Part shown: positions 9,800 to 17,603 of the stretch, piece by piece
Numbering within the stretch: the first letter of the stretch is position 1
How the letters are laid out: every line of letters begins with the position of its first letter
Assembly: GCF_042646425.1 (NCBI RefSeq)
Contig: NZ_JBHRTR010000017.1
Location: 1 to 48,074 of the forward strand
Length of the DNA stretch: 48,074 nucleotides
Direction of reading: 5' to 3'
Origin: Marinibaculum pumilum
GTDB lineage: Bacteria > Pseudomonadota > Alphaproteobacteria > Ferrovibrionales > Ferrovibrionaceae
Position numbers and translations under genes: made by a program
The notes under the pieces: generated by a model
Database searches by the model: none
What the model saw: the letters and a program-made list of their open reading frames with translations, nothing else
What the model was told of the DNA's origin: nothing

Positions 9800-10846
9800 C
9801 TACATGTCGAAGCCGGGGGCGACCATCTTCTCGATGGTCAGGCCCTCGGGCGCCAGGCCCTGCTTCTTCGCCCAGTCCAGCTGCACGGCGACGCTGTCCA
9901 TGTCCAGCTTGGCGCCGGGCGACAGGTAGACCGCGCCGGCCTTGATCGACGGCGCCGCCTTGTCGCGCGGCCGGTCGGTGTAGACATATTTGTGCAGGAT
10001 ATCGACCACCGCGTCGGTGGCGGCGGGGTCCTTCTCCTGGTCCATCATCGCCGCCTCGTAGTCCGCGATGCCGCGGGTATAGGCGCGCATGAAGCGCTTC
10101 ACCAGGTCGGGCCGCTGCTCCACGTTCTCGGTGGAGGTGAAGATCGTGGTGACCTGCCAGTCGCCCAGGTCGCGCACCCAGCCGATGATCTTCGCCGCGC
10201 CCGCCTTGTCCAGCGGCACCGCGACATGCGGCACCATCGCCATCGCATCGACCTGGCCCGACTTCACCGCGGCGATCATCGAGCCGACCTTCTGCAGCGG
10301 CACCAGCTTCATCTCCGACAGGGGCACGCCGTACTTGTCGCTGATCATGCCGGCGACATAGTGGAAGGAGGAGCCCTGCTGGGTCATCGCCCAGGAATGG
10401 CCCGCCAGGTCGGCCGGCGATTTCAGCCCCGCCTCATATGCCTGGTTGGAGGCCATGATCGCCATGCCGGGATGGTCGGGATGCTCGGTATAGAGGCCGC
10501 CGACCACCTTTACCGCGCCCTTGTCGGCCAGGCTGAAGAAGCCGCCGGTCAGCGCGGTGATGCCGAAGTCGATATCGCCGGAGGCGATCGCCACCGCGAT
10601 CGGTTGCGCCGCCTGGAAGAATGTCAGCTCCGGCTCGATGCCTTCCTCGGCGAAATAGCCGCGCTCATAGGCGATGAAGGTCGGCGCATGGGAGGTGAAG
10701 CGCAGCGCGCCGATGGTCACCTTGTCGGCGGCGGCGGCATCCTGCACCGCCGCTGCAGTCATCGCGGCCAGCGCCACGGCGCCCAGCGCCAGGCAGCGGC
10801 CGAGCCGCCGCAGCGGGCGATCCGCCCAAATGGTTTCCCAGCTCAT
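9800..10846 (-). CDS. ABC transporter substrate-binding protein (NitT/TauT/SsuA-like)
   Basis: A 348-residue periplasmic receptor. The signal peptide is residues 1 to about 40, with hydrophobic core LGAVALAAMTAAAV and cleavage near DAAAA. The mature protein starts VTIGALRFTSHAPTFIAYERGYF, the typical NMT1/SsuA-like opening, followed by GDIDFGITAL. It is the first gene of the importer operon. The ATG at 10846 has GAGAAGG directly upstream; the longer open frame on this strand is antisense to the neighbouring hydrolase and is disregarded. Substrate unknown. Confidence 0.92.
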   Translation of the reverse strand: MSWETIWADRPLRRLGRCLALGAVALAAMTAAAVQDAAAADKVTIGALRFTSHAPTFIAYERGYFAEEGIEPELTFFQAAQPIAVAIASGDIDFGITALTGGFFSLADKGAVKVVGGLYTEHPDHPGMAIMASNQAYEAGLKSPADLAGHSWAMTQQGSSFHYVAGMISDKYGVPLSEMKLVPLQKVGSMIAAVKSGQVDAMAMVPHVAVPLDKAGAAKIIGWVRDLGDWQVTTIFTSTENVEQRPDLVKRFMRAYTRGIADYEAAMMDQEKDPAATDAVVDILHKYVYTDRPRDKAAPSIKAGAVYLSPGAKLDMDSVAVQLDWAKKQGLAPEGLTIEKMVAPGFDM

Positions 10847-11011
10847 CCTTCTCACCCTCCTCGACGGCAGTTCCATCCCCGGCGCGCCTCTTGGCAGTGG
10901 GCGCGGTCCCGCTGGCGTCTTGCAACGCGGGCGCGGAGTGTATAGCCGATGGCGGCCCCCGTCGCGCCCGATGCGGCGCGGCCGGGCACTCCCGGCAGAA
11001 GGAGGTCCGCC

Positions 11012-12013
11012 TTGGCCTGGCTCAGACGCGCGCTCGCCGGCGCGGCAATCGCCATCCTGGTTTTCGCCGCCGTGGTAGCCGGCCTGGTCGCCTTCGGTGG
11101 CGGCAGCCCGCCGCCCCGGATGGCGGCGATCAGCGATCCCTTCGCGGATATCGACTATGGCGACCTGCCGGCCAGGCAGGCCCTGGAAGCGGCAGACGGC
11201 ACCGACCTCGCCTATCGCCGCTACCCCGCCGCCGGCGGTACCGGCGCGCCGGCGGGGGCGGTGCTGGCGCTGCATGGCTCCTCCACCGACGGGCAGAGCC
11301 TGCATGTCCTGGCCCGCGACCTGGCCGCCGCCGGCCAGGCTGTCTATGTCCCCGACATCCGCGGCCATGGCGACAGCGGCCCGCGCGGCGACGTGCCCCG
11401 CACCGGCATCCTGGAGGAAGACATCGCCGCCTTCCTGGCGCTGATCCGCGACCGCCATCCGGACCTGCCCGTCACCCTGCTCGGCTTCTCCTCCGGCGGC
11501 GGGCTGGCACTGCGCTACGCCGGGCGGCCGGACCTGCCTTCCCCCGACCGCCTGCTCCTCCTGGCGCCAATGCTGGGCATCGGCGCCCCCACCTATACCG
11601 AGCACAACCCGCATGCCGGCGATGCACGCTGGTCGAACCCCTATGTGCCGCGGATCATCGGCCTGTCGATCCTGAACGGCCTGGGCATCCATGCCTTCGA
11701 CGATCTGCCGGTGATCGGCTTTGCCGTCGATCCTGCCAACGACCGCGCAACATCCAGCTATTCCCACCGCCTGCTGCAATCGATGAACCCGCAGGACTAT
11801 CGTGCCCTGTTGCGCGACACGGCGGCGCCGGTGACGGTACTGGCCGGCACGAACGACCAGGTCTTCGCGGCCGATCAGTTCGCGCCGACGGTGCACGCGG
11901 TACGGCCGGAGGCGGATGTGCGGCTGGTCGACGGGGTCGACCATGTCGGCATGACCCTGGACCCGGCGGCCCTGGCCGCGGTACGGGCGATGCTGGCGGC
12001 GGAGCTGCGGTGA
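11012..12013 (+). CDS. Membrane-anchored alpha/beta hydrolase (TTG start)
   Basis: A 333-residue hydrolase with one N-terminal membrane segment (about residues 8-28) and an alpha/beta hydrolase fold resembling lysophospholipase/monoacylglycerol lipases. The triad is clear: Ser160 in GFSSG, Asp282 in AGTNDQVF and His311 in GVDHVGM; the HGSS loop (89-92) forms the oxyanion hole. The frame extends to an ATG at 10949, but TTG at 11012 has a near-perfect AGAAGGAGG site six bases upstream, while the earlier ATG has none, so TTG is preferred. The gene is divergent from the ABC operon. The natural substrate, probably an ester or lipid at the membrane, is unknown. Confidence 0.85.
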   Translation: MAWLRRALAGAAIAILVFAAVVAGLVAFGGGSPPPRMAAISDPFADIDYGDLPARQALEAADGTDLAYRRYPAAGGTGAPAGAVLALHGSSTDGQSLHVLARDLAAAGQAVYVPDIRGHGDSGPRGDVPRTGILEEDIAAFLALIRDRHPDLPVTLLGFSSGGGLALRYAGRPDLPSPDRLLLLAPMLGIGAPTYTEHNPHAGDARWSNPYVPRIIGLSILNGLGIHAFDDLPVIGFAVDPANDRATSSYSHRLLQSMNPQDYRALLRDTAAPVTVLAGTNDQVFAADQFAPTVHAVRPEADVRLVDGVDHVGMTLDPAALAAVRAMLAAELR

Positions 12014-12033
12014 GTCGCAGCGGAACCGCCGGC

Positions 12034-12085
12034 TTGCAGGCCGAACGGGTTGGAATATATCTTGGTATATACCTTCTGACGGAGG
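12034..12085 (+). promoter_or_regulatory. Promoter/operator of the VapBC-like pair
   Basis: An AT-rich patch before the antitoxin gene. TTGCAG (12034-12039) and TATATC (12056-12061, 16-base spacer) could be -35 and -10 boxes. A perfect 10-bp palindrome GGTATATACC (12064-12073) lies just downstream, where autorepression by an AbrB-type antitoxin would act. The ribosome site GGAGG (12081-12085) precedes the GTG start by six bases. Confidence 0.5.
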
Positions 12086-12091
12086 TTTGCC

Positions 12092-12361
12092 GTGACGCAG
12101 GTCGCCAAGCTCTTCATGAACGGCCGCAGCCAGGCCGTGCGCCTGCCCGCCGCCATGCGGTTCGAAGGCTGTGACGAGGTCTATGTGCGGCAGGATCCGG
12201 AGACGGGCGACGTGATCCTGTCCCGCCGGCCCGGCAGCTGGGACGACTTCCTCGCAGCCCTGGAGCGGGCAGAGGTCCCACACGATTTCCTCGATCCCGA
12301 AGCGCGTCGCAGCGAACGCGACGACCGAGACCCGTTCGAAGGCTGGTCAGAGGACAAGTGA
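12092..12361 (+). CDS. vapB: Antitoxin, VapB type (AbrB/SpoVT fold)
   Basis: An 89-residue protein with the VapB signature AKLFMNGRSQAVRLPAAMRF at its start, which forms the swapped-hairpin DNA-binding domain. The acidic C-terminus (RDDRDPFEGWSEDK) is the usual toxin-wrapping tail. Start is GTG with GGAGG upstream. Its stop overlaps the toxin start as GTGA, the tight coupling normal for this type II module. By family it neutralises the PIN-domain toxin and represses its own promoter. Confidence 0.9.
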   Translation: MTQVAKLFMNGRSQAVRLPAAMRFEGCDEVYVRQDPETGDVILSRRPGSWDDFLAALERAEVPHDFLDPEARRSERDDRDPFEGWSEDK

Positions 12362-12762
12362 CCCGCTTCATGCTCGACACCAACACGGTCAGTCATCTGA
12401 TCCGCCAGCACCCCCGGGTGACAGGCCGGGTCACGGCGCTGTCGCCGCAGGCGATGTGCATTTCTGCGATCACGGAAGCGGAGCTGCACTTCGGGCTGGC
12501 AAGACATGGTGGCGCCCGAATGCTGCGCGACCTTGTCACCGCGTTTCTGCGCACCGTGGAGAGCCTGGTTTGGAACAGCAGTGCAGCGCAGGTCTACGGC
12601 AGCCTCCGCGCCCGCCTGCAACGCTCGGGCGAACCACTCGCCTCCCTCGACATGCTGATCGCGGCCCATGCTTCGGCAACGGGATGCGTCCTGGTCACAA
12701 ACGACAAGGCGTTTCGGCGCGTGCCGGACCTGCAGGTGGAAGACTGGACCCTGCCCGCCTGA
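12358..12762 (+). CDS. vapC: PIN-domain ribonuclease toxin, VapC type
   Basis: A 134-residue PIN-domain protein. Acidic metal-binding residues are present: Asp7 (FMLDTNT), Glu40/Glu42 (ITEAELHFG), Asp98 (SLDMLIAAHA) and Asp116 (VTNDKAF), so the active site looks intact. VapC enzymes cut specific RNAs, often initiator tRNA or rRNA, and slow growth when the antitoxin is degraded. The GTG start overlaps the antitoxin stop. The length is standard, with no sign of decay. Confidence 0.93.
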   Translation: MTRFMLDTNTVSHLIRQHPRVTGRVTALSPQAMCISAITEAELHFGLARHGGARMLRDLVTAFLRTVESLVWNSSAAQVYGSLRARLQRSGEPLASLDMLIAAHASATGCVLVTNDKAFRRVPDLQVEDWTLPA

Positions 12763-12858
12763 CCCTTTCAGCGGGTGATCCGCCCGCCGGCCCCCATCGT
12801 AGGGAGTGGACGTAGCCGGTGCACCGGACGCGCCGGCATCGACGCAAGGGAGACCGAG

Positions 12859-12984
12859 ATGACCGAGCTGGACACGACGAGCGCACGCCAGGGCACCACC
12901 GGCGTGAAACTGCGCTATGTGCTGACGATCTCGACCGTCCTGGCGGCTGTGGCGCTGAGCGCCGTGGCCGTCGTCTGGGCCTGA
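12859..12984 (+). CDS. Small single-span membrane protein (41 residues)
   Basis: A 41-residue frame: a polar N-terminus (MTELDTTSARQGTTGVKLR), then one hydrophobic helix (YVLTISTVLAAVALSAVAVV, about residues 20-39). It has a ribosome site (AGGGAGA) 5-8 bases before the ATG and ends 16 bases before the convergent VWA gene. The N-out or N-in polarity and the function are unknown. Support is the ribosome site, the clean amphipathic-then-hydrophobic layout and the lack of another use for this stretch. Confidence 0.55.
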   Translation: MTELDTTSARQGTTGVKLRYVLTISTVLAAVALSAVAVVWA

Positions 12985-13000
12985 TCCCGCCGCAGGCGCG

Positions 13001-14425
13001 CTACGCCGCACCCCGCAGGATATTGTCGACCGCCCGCTCCAGCTGGCGCAGGCTGCCGCAGCTTTCCACCCGGGTGCAGTGGGCGGCGTAGCGCAGCATC
13101 GCGCTGTCGCCGGTGCCCCACTGGCCGTGGCTTTCCGGGTTCAGCCAGATCACCCGGCGGGCGCGGCGGTGCAGGAGTTCCAGGGTCTCGATCCGCGGAT
13201 TGACGTTGTTGGTGCGGGCATCGCCCAGGATGATGACGGTCGAGCGGTGGTCGACATCGTCCATGCACAGGCCGGCGAACTGGTCCAGCGCCATGCCGTA
13301 GTCCGACGAGCCGAAGCCGAATGTGTTGATCACCTCCGTCACCGCGCGTTCCACGTCGTGGCGCTGGAACTGGTCGGTGACCTCCGCCAGCGGGCCGGTG
13401 AAGGCGAAGGCGCGGACCTTCGGCAGCACCTCCCCCAGGCTGTACAGGAACATTAGCAGGAAGCGGGCATAGGCCGAGACGGAGCCGGAAACGTCGCAGA
13501 GCGCGAAGATCTCCGGCCGGTCGATCTTCTTCTGCTTCCAGTGCAGGTCCATCAGCACGCCGTCATGGGCGACGTTGCGGCGCAGGGTGCGGCGCAGGTC
13601 CAGATGGCCGCGGTCGGTCACCTTGCGCCGGCGCGAATGCAGGGTGATCAGCTTCTTCGCCATCTTGCGGATCAGCTCCGCCATCATGCGGTAGTCGCGC
13701 CGGTCGACGGCCGACAGCCGCACCCGGGACATCACGTCCTCGCGGATGGCCCGCGACTCCCCCTCCGCCTTCAGGGCGAGCTGGCGGTCCACCCGCTCCC
13801 CCACCCGGCGGAACAGGCGCTGCCGGCCGATGCGCAGCGCCCGGGCCATGCCGCCGCCGACGGCATCGTCGCGCGCCTCCTGCGCGGCGATCTCCGCGTC
13901 CAGCCCGTCCAGGCCGATTTCCTCCATGATCTGGCGGGTGAAGCGGCCGGTCTGGGTGAACAGCCGGATCTGGTCCAGGCCGACGGCCTCCGCCGCCTGC
14001 TCCACCGCCTGGGTCATGGCGGCGCGGTCATTTTCCATCAGCATGCGGGCCAGCTGGCTCTCGGTGCGCAGTTCGGACGTGCCGCTGCCGCCACCGCCGC
14101 CGAAGGGTTGGCCGCCGGTCGGCGCGAAACCATTGTCCGGGCTGTCGTCCTCTTCCTCGTCCTGCTTCCTGTCCCCCCGGCGGGGACGGCCGCCCTCCAC
14201 CGGCGCCTTGTCCGGGGGCGCGAAGAAGCGGTCGAAGCAGGTCTCGAAGATCGCCTGCTCCTCCTCGCTCTTGGCGAGGACCGCACCCCAGGCATGTTTC
14301 AGGGTGGCCGGGTCCTGATAGCCGACCAGGTCCAGGGCGCGATGCGCCTCCAGGGTCTCGGGGATGGAGACCGGCAGGCCGGCGGTGCGCAGCACCTCGA
14401 TGAAACTGCCGACCGTGCGCTGCAT
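13001..14425 (-). CDS. VWA-domain protein, CoxE-like
   Basis: A 474-residue cytoplasmic protein. Residues 75-120 are a charged, Gly-rich linker. The C-terminal half is a von Willebrand A domain with the metal-site motif DVSGS (311-315), preceded by the HSRRRKVTDRGHLDLRRTLR stretch common in CoxE-like proteins. CoxE works with the AAA+ ATPase CoxD in inserting or maturing metal centres of molybdenum hydroxylases such as CO dehydrogenase. Here the CoxD-like ATPase is encoded just upstream (294-base gap holding palindromes), but no hydroxylase subunits are in the window, so the client is unknown. Confidence 0.88.
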   Translation of the reverse strand: MQRTVGSFIEVLRTAGLPVSIPETLEAHRALDLVGYQDPATLKHAWGAVLAKSEEEQAIFETCFDRFFAPPDKAPVEGGRPRRGDRKQDEEEDDSPDNGFAPTGGQPFGGGGGSGTSELRTESQLARMLMENDRAAMTQAVEQAAEAVGLDQIRLFTQTGRFTRQIMEEIGLDGLDAEIAAQEARDDAVGGGMARALRIGRQRLFRRVGERVDRQLALKAEGESRAIREDVMSRVRLSAVDRRDYRMMAELIRKMAKKLITLHSRRRKVTDRGHLDLRRTLRRNVAHDGVLMDLHWKQKKIDRPEIFALCDVSGSVSAYARFLLMFLYSLGEVLPKVRAFAFTGPLAEVTDQFQRHDVERAVTEVINTFGFGSSDYGMALDQFAGLCMDDVDHRSTVIILGDARTNNVNPRIETLELLHRRARRVIWLNPESHGQWGTGDSAMLRYAAHCTRVESCGSLRQLERAVDNILRGAA

Positions 14426-14528
14426 CGTTCCGCTTCCCCTAGGGCCTTACCGACTGCGCCGACAGCGCGTCGTTCTTGTGCGTGACCCGATTGCATTCCC
14501 GCATTTCGTCGACGCCACTTTCCCTGCC

Positions 14529-14632
14529 GCCGTCGTCCTCGGCCCCCGAGCCGAGGACCGCGACGGACAGAGGAGGTTGAGCAGCTTCGCCGCACTGCCA
14601 CGACCCTCGGCTCGGGGGCCGAGGGCGACGGC
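14529..14632. repeat. Long inverted repeat between moxR/coxD- and coxE-like genes
   Basis: Two 28-base arms (14529-14556 and 14605-14632) pair with one mismatch around a 48-base loop; the inner 20 bases are perfect. Each arm is itself near-palindromic (CTCGGCCCCCGAG). The left arm matches 47971-47994 with one difference in 24 bases, so it belongs to a dispersed family. Nothing else is seen in the 294-base space, apart from a related half element at 14667-14682. Confidence 0.8.
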
Positions 14633-14666
14633 AACCGAGTAGGGCGGCAGCGCCCTTTTGGGTCGG

Positions 14667-14682
14667 GCCCGGGATGACGATC
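14667..14682. repeat. Partial dispersed repeat half-element
   Basis: Sixteen bases (GCCCGGGATGACGATC) are the exact inverse of 4691-4706, the outer end of the first palindromic element. The second arm is absent here, so this looks like a decayed or half copy next to the larger inverted repeat. Confidence 0.55.
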
Positions 14683-14719
14683 GCGGTCACGATACCGGTC
14701 CCACCCTGTCCGGATAGTC

Positions 14720-15682
14720 CTAGACCGCCTGCTTCGCCGCCCGGGTCAGGGCGTGCAGCTCCGGATCCACCGTCTCCGCATCCTCCTGGAACTTCAGGAG
14801 GACGTTGAGGGTGGAGCGGACCAGGTCGGCGTCCAGCTCGGTGGCGTTCAGCAGCACCAGGGTGCGCGCCCAGTCCACCGTCTCGCTGATCGCCGGCAGC
14901 TTCTTCAGGTCGGCCTCCCGCAGGGCATGGACGAAGGCGACCAGCTGCTTGCGCAGGCTTTCGGACAGGCCCGGCACCTGCGCCTCGACGATGCGGGATT
15001 CGATCTTCGCGTCCGGGAAGGGGATGTAGAGGTGCAGGCAGCGCCGCTTCAGCGCATCGCCCAGTTCGCGCGTGTTGTTGGAGGTCAGGAAGACGATCGG
15101 CGGCACGCCGGCCCGGATCGTGCCGATCTCCGGGATGGTGATCTGGTAGGCGGACAGGATTTCCAGCAGATAGGCCTCGAACTCGTAGTCCGACTTGTCG
15201 ACCTCGTCGATCAGCAGCACCGCGCCGGTCGGTTCCTTCAGCGCCTGCAGCAGCGGCCGGGCCTCCAGGAACTCCTCGGAGAAGAAGACGTCGGCGAAGT
15301 CGTGCAGCCGCGCCATGCCGGCCTTCAGGTCCTTCGCGCCGTCCAGGATCTCCGACAGCTTCTCCCGCAGCATCTGGGTATAGAGCAGCTGCTTGCCGTA
15401 CTTCCATTCGTACAGCGCCTTGGACTCGTCCAGCCCCTCGTAGCATTGCAGCCGCACCAGCGGCAGCTCCAGCAGCCGCGCGGTGGCCAGCGCCAGCTCC
15501 GTCTTGCCGACCCCTGGCGGCCCCTCCACCAGCACCGGCTTCTGCAGGTGGTGCGCCAGGTAGACGGTGGTGGCGATGCGGTCGTTGCAGATGTAGCGGT
15601 GCTGCTCGAAACCCGACTTCACCGTCGGGATATCGGCCATGCGCGGATCCGCCGCCGCCTGCGGCGGTGTCGTCGGGGACAT
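14720..15682 (-). CDS. MoxR/CoxD-family AAA+ ATPase
   Basis: A 320-residue AAA+ ATPase. Walker A is GPPGVGKT (54-61), Walker B LLIDE (156-160), and sensor 1 lies in FLTSNNTRE. YEWKYGKQLLY after Walker A is typical of the CoxD branch. MoxR ATPases pair with VWA proteins as chaperones for metalloenzyme assembly, and a CoxE-like VWA gene follows. An internal ATG (MADIPTVKSGF, residue 15) is an equally reasonable start. The gene begins directly against the acyl-CoA dehydrogenase stop, with no gap, so it is in the same operon. Confidence 0.92.
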   Translation of the reverse strand: MSPTTPPQAAADPRMADIPTVKSGFEQHRYICNDRIATTVYLAHHLQKPVLVEGPPGVGKTELALATARLLELPLVRLQCYEGLDESKALYEWKYGKQLLYTQMLREKLSEILDGAKDLKAGMARLHDFADVFFSEEFLEARPLLQALKEPTGAVLLIDEVDKSDYEFEAYLLEILSAYQITIPEIGTIRAGVPPIVFLTSNNTRELGDALKRRCLHLYIPFPDAKIESRIVEAQVPGLSESLRKQLVAFVHALREADLKKLPAISETVDWARTLVLLNATELDADLVRSTLNVLLKFQEDAETVDPELHALTRAAKQAV

Positions 15683-16795
15683 TCAGCTTTCCTGTGTTTT
15701 CTGCACCAGCCCCCGGCCGAGGGCACGGTAGCGCAGCGCATCGATGGAGCGCGCGACGCGGCCCAGTTGAAGCATATCGCGATCGAGCGCGTCTAGCGGC
15801 GCGCCGCCGGTCAGCTGCTGGCGCAGGCTGTCGAAGCCGTCATGCAGGTCGTGCGCCACGGCGCGGTAGCCGAACAGGGCGGCATCGTCGCCGCCGGCCT
15901 CGACATGGGCCAGCAGGTGCGGCGCCGCCAGCGCCAGAAGCCGCTGCTCGCTCGCCATCCGGCCGAGCGCGCTCGCCGTCTCGTCATCGGCACCGCCTGC
16001 ATTTCGGAGATGCGCCGCCGCCGCCGCGATGCGCCGGCCCACCGCCTCGGTCAGGGCGGGCGCCATCAGGCTGTCCTCGACGATCCGCACCCGGCGCAGG
16101 ATCTCCGCATCGCCGGCGCCCTCCGCGCCGACCCGGTAGCGGTCCGGCACCCGGACCTCGCGCAGCTCCAGCCCGCAATGGCCCAGCGCGCCGGGGAAGT
16201 CGACGCCGGAATCGGTGGCGCGTGTGACGCCGGGCCAGTCGCGGTTCACCAGGAAGCCGGTGAAGGCCTTCCGCCCGCCTTCCTCCGAACTGACCGCCAG
16301 CACCACGTACCAGTCCGCGCGCGGCCCGTTGGAGATATAGGCCTTCGAGCCGGTGATCTGCCAGGCATCGCCGTCCCTCACGGCCCGGGTCGACAGCCGC
16401 TTCGGATGCGCGCCGACCCCGGGTTCCGACAGGGCCATGGCGGCGGAGCTTTCGCCGAGGGCGATGGCCGGCAGCAGCTCCGCCTTCGCCTCCTCCCCCG
16501 CCAGCCGCTGCAGCAGCTGCCGTGCGGCGGTGGTATGCACCGCCCAGGCCGCGGCGGCCGGAACATTGCCACCCGCGCGCACCAGGGCGCCGGCGGTCCG
16601 GGCCAGGTCCTCCGGCCCCAGGCCGGCACCGCCATATTGCGGCGCGATGCCATAGCCGAACAGGCCGGCCGCAGCCATTGCCGTCCAGAGGTCGTCCGGG
16701 AAGCCGTCGACATCGGCAAGGTCGGTGCGCGGCGCGATCTTCTCCGCCGCGAAGCGGGCTGCCGCCTGGACAGCTGGTGAGTCGTCCACGCTCAT
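15683..16795 (-). CDS. Acyl-CoA dehydrogenase family protein
   Basis: A 370-residue flavoenzyme. The family layout is visible: N-terminal helices, GYGIAPQYGGAG, the FAD/substrate segment ALSEPGVGAHP, the beta-domain signature WQITGSKAYISNGPRAD, and a C-terminal helical domain. Such enzymes oxidise acyl-CoA to enoyl-CoA. The usual catalytic glutamate is not obvious in the C-terminal region, so substrate and activity are uncertain. Its start overlaps the stop of the enoyl-CoA hydratase gene as ATGA. Confidence 0.9.
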   Translation of the reverse strand: MSVDDSPAVQAAARFAAEKIAPRTDLADVDGFPDDLWTAMAAAGLFGYGIAPQYGGAGLGPEDLARTAGALVRAGGNVPAAAAWAVHTTAARQLLQRLAGEEAKAELLPAIALGESSAAMALSEPGVGAHPKRLSTRAVRDGDAWQITGSKAYISNGPRADWYVVLAVSSEEGGRKAFTGFLVNRDWPGVTRATDSGVDFPGALGHCGLELREVRVPDRYRVGAEGAGDAEILRRVRIVEDSLMAPALTEAVGRRIAAAAAHLRNAGGADDETASALGRMASEQRLLALAAPHLLAHVEAGGDDAALFGYRAVAHDLHDGFDSLRQQLTGGAPLDALDRDMLQLGRVARSIDALRYRALGRGLVQKTQES

Positions 16796-17577
16796 CGGCG
16801 GTTGAACACGGGGGTGCGCTTCTCCATGAACGCCTTCGCCGCCTCCTTGTGGTCCTGCGTCTCGCCGCAGCGCATGTGGTGCATCGCCTCCATGTCCAGC
16901 GCCTGGGCCAGCGGCAGGGTCAGCGCCGCGTTCAGGTTCTTCTTCATGTAGCCGAGCGCGATGCCCGGCCCGTCCGCCAGCCGGCGCGCCAGCGCCAGGG
17001 TCTCGTCGCGCAGGGCGTCCGCGGCCACCACCCGGTTGTAGATGCCCAGGTCCAGCGCCTCCTGCGCCGACAGCTTGTCGGCGGTGAAATACAGCTCCCG
17101 CGCCTTCGCGGTGCCGACGATCTGGGTGAGGAAATAGCTGCCGCCGAAATCGCCGGAAAAGCCGACATTGGCGAAGGCGGTCACGAAGCGCGCCTCCTCC
17201 GCCGCGATGCGGATGTCGCAGGCCAGGCCCAGCGACATGCCGGCACCGGCGATCGGGCCATTGACCATGGCGATGGTCGGCTTCGGCATTTCCCGCAGCC
17301 AGCGCGAGGTCTCCATCGAGCGGCGCAGCCAGGCGGTGCCCTGCTCAAGGGTCCGGTCGGAGCTGTCGGAGGCCATGCCGCCGATATCGCCGCCGGCGCA
17401 GAAGCCGCGGCCGGCGCCGGTCAGCACCACGCAGCCGACCTCGTCGTCATGGGCGAGCCGCGGCAGCGCCTCCAGCAGCCCTTCCAGCATGTCGCGCGAC
17501 AGCGCGTTCAGCCGGTCGGGCCGGTTCATCGTCAGGATCGCAACCCTGCCGTCGCGCATCTCTTCCAGGTCCGCCAT
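16792..17577 (-). CDS. Enoyl-CoA hydratase/isomerase family protein
   Basis: A 261-residue crotonase-fold protein. Signs are ILTMNRPDRLNALS near the N-terminus and the oxyanion-hole segments GRGFCAGGDIGG and NGPIAGAGMSLGLACDIRIA. The two glutamates of classic hydratases are not clearly kept (Met in AGAGMSLG, Asp in FSGDFGGSY), so an isomerase, hydrolase or other crotonase reaction is possible. The ATG at 17577 is chosen from MADLEEMRDGRVAILTMN. It is part of the minus-strand run with the dehalogenase upstream (26-base gap) and the acyl-CoA dehydrogenase downstream. Confidence 0.9.
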   Translation of the reverse strand: MADLEEMRDGRVAILTMNRPDRLNALSRDMLEGLLEALPRLAHDDEVGCVVLTGAGRGFCAGGDIGGMASDSSDRTLEQGTAWLRRSMETSRWLREMPKPTIAMVNGPIAGAGMSLGLACDIRIAAEEARFVTAFANVGFSGDFGGSYFLTQIVGTAKARELYFTADKLSAQEALDLGIYNRVVAADALRDETLALARRLADGPGIALGYMKKNLNAALTLPLAQALDMEAMHHMRCGETQDHKEAAKAFMEKRTPVFNRR

Positions 17578-17603
17578 CTCCGTGCCTTCCTCCCCTTTTG
17601 TCT

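Noticed and set aside
10847..12283. Upstream extension of the ABC binding-protein frame
   Set aside because: Antisense to the alpha/beta hydrolase and vapB; the signal peptide and ribosome site fix the real start at 10846.
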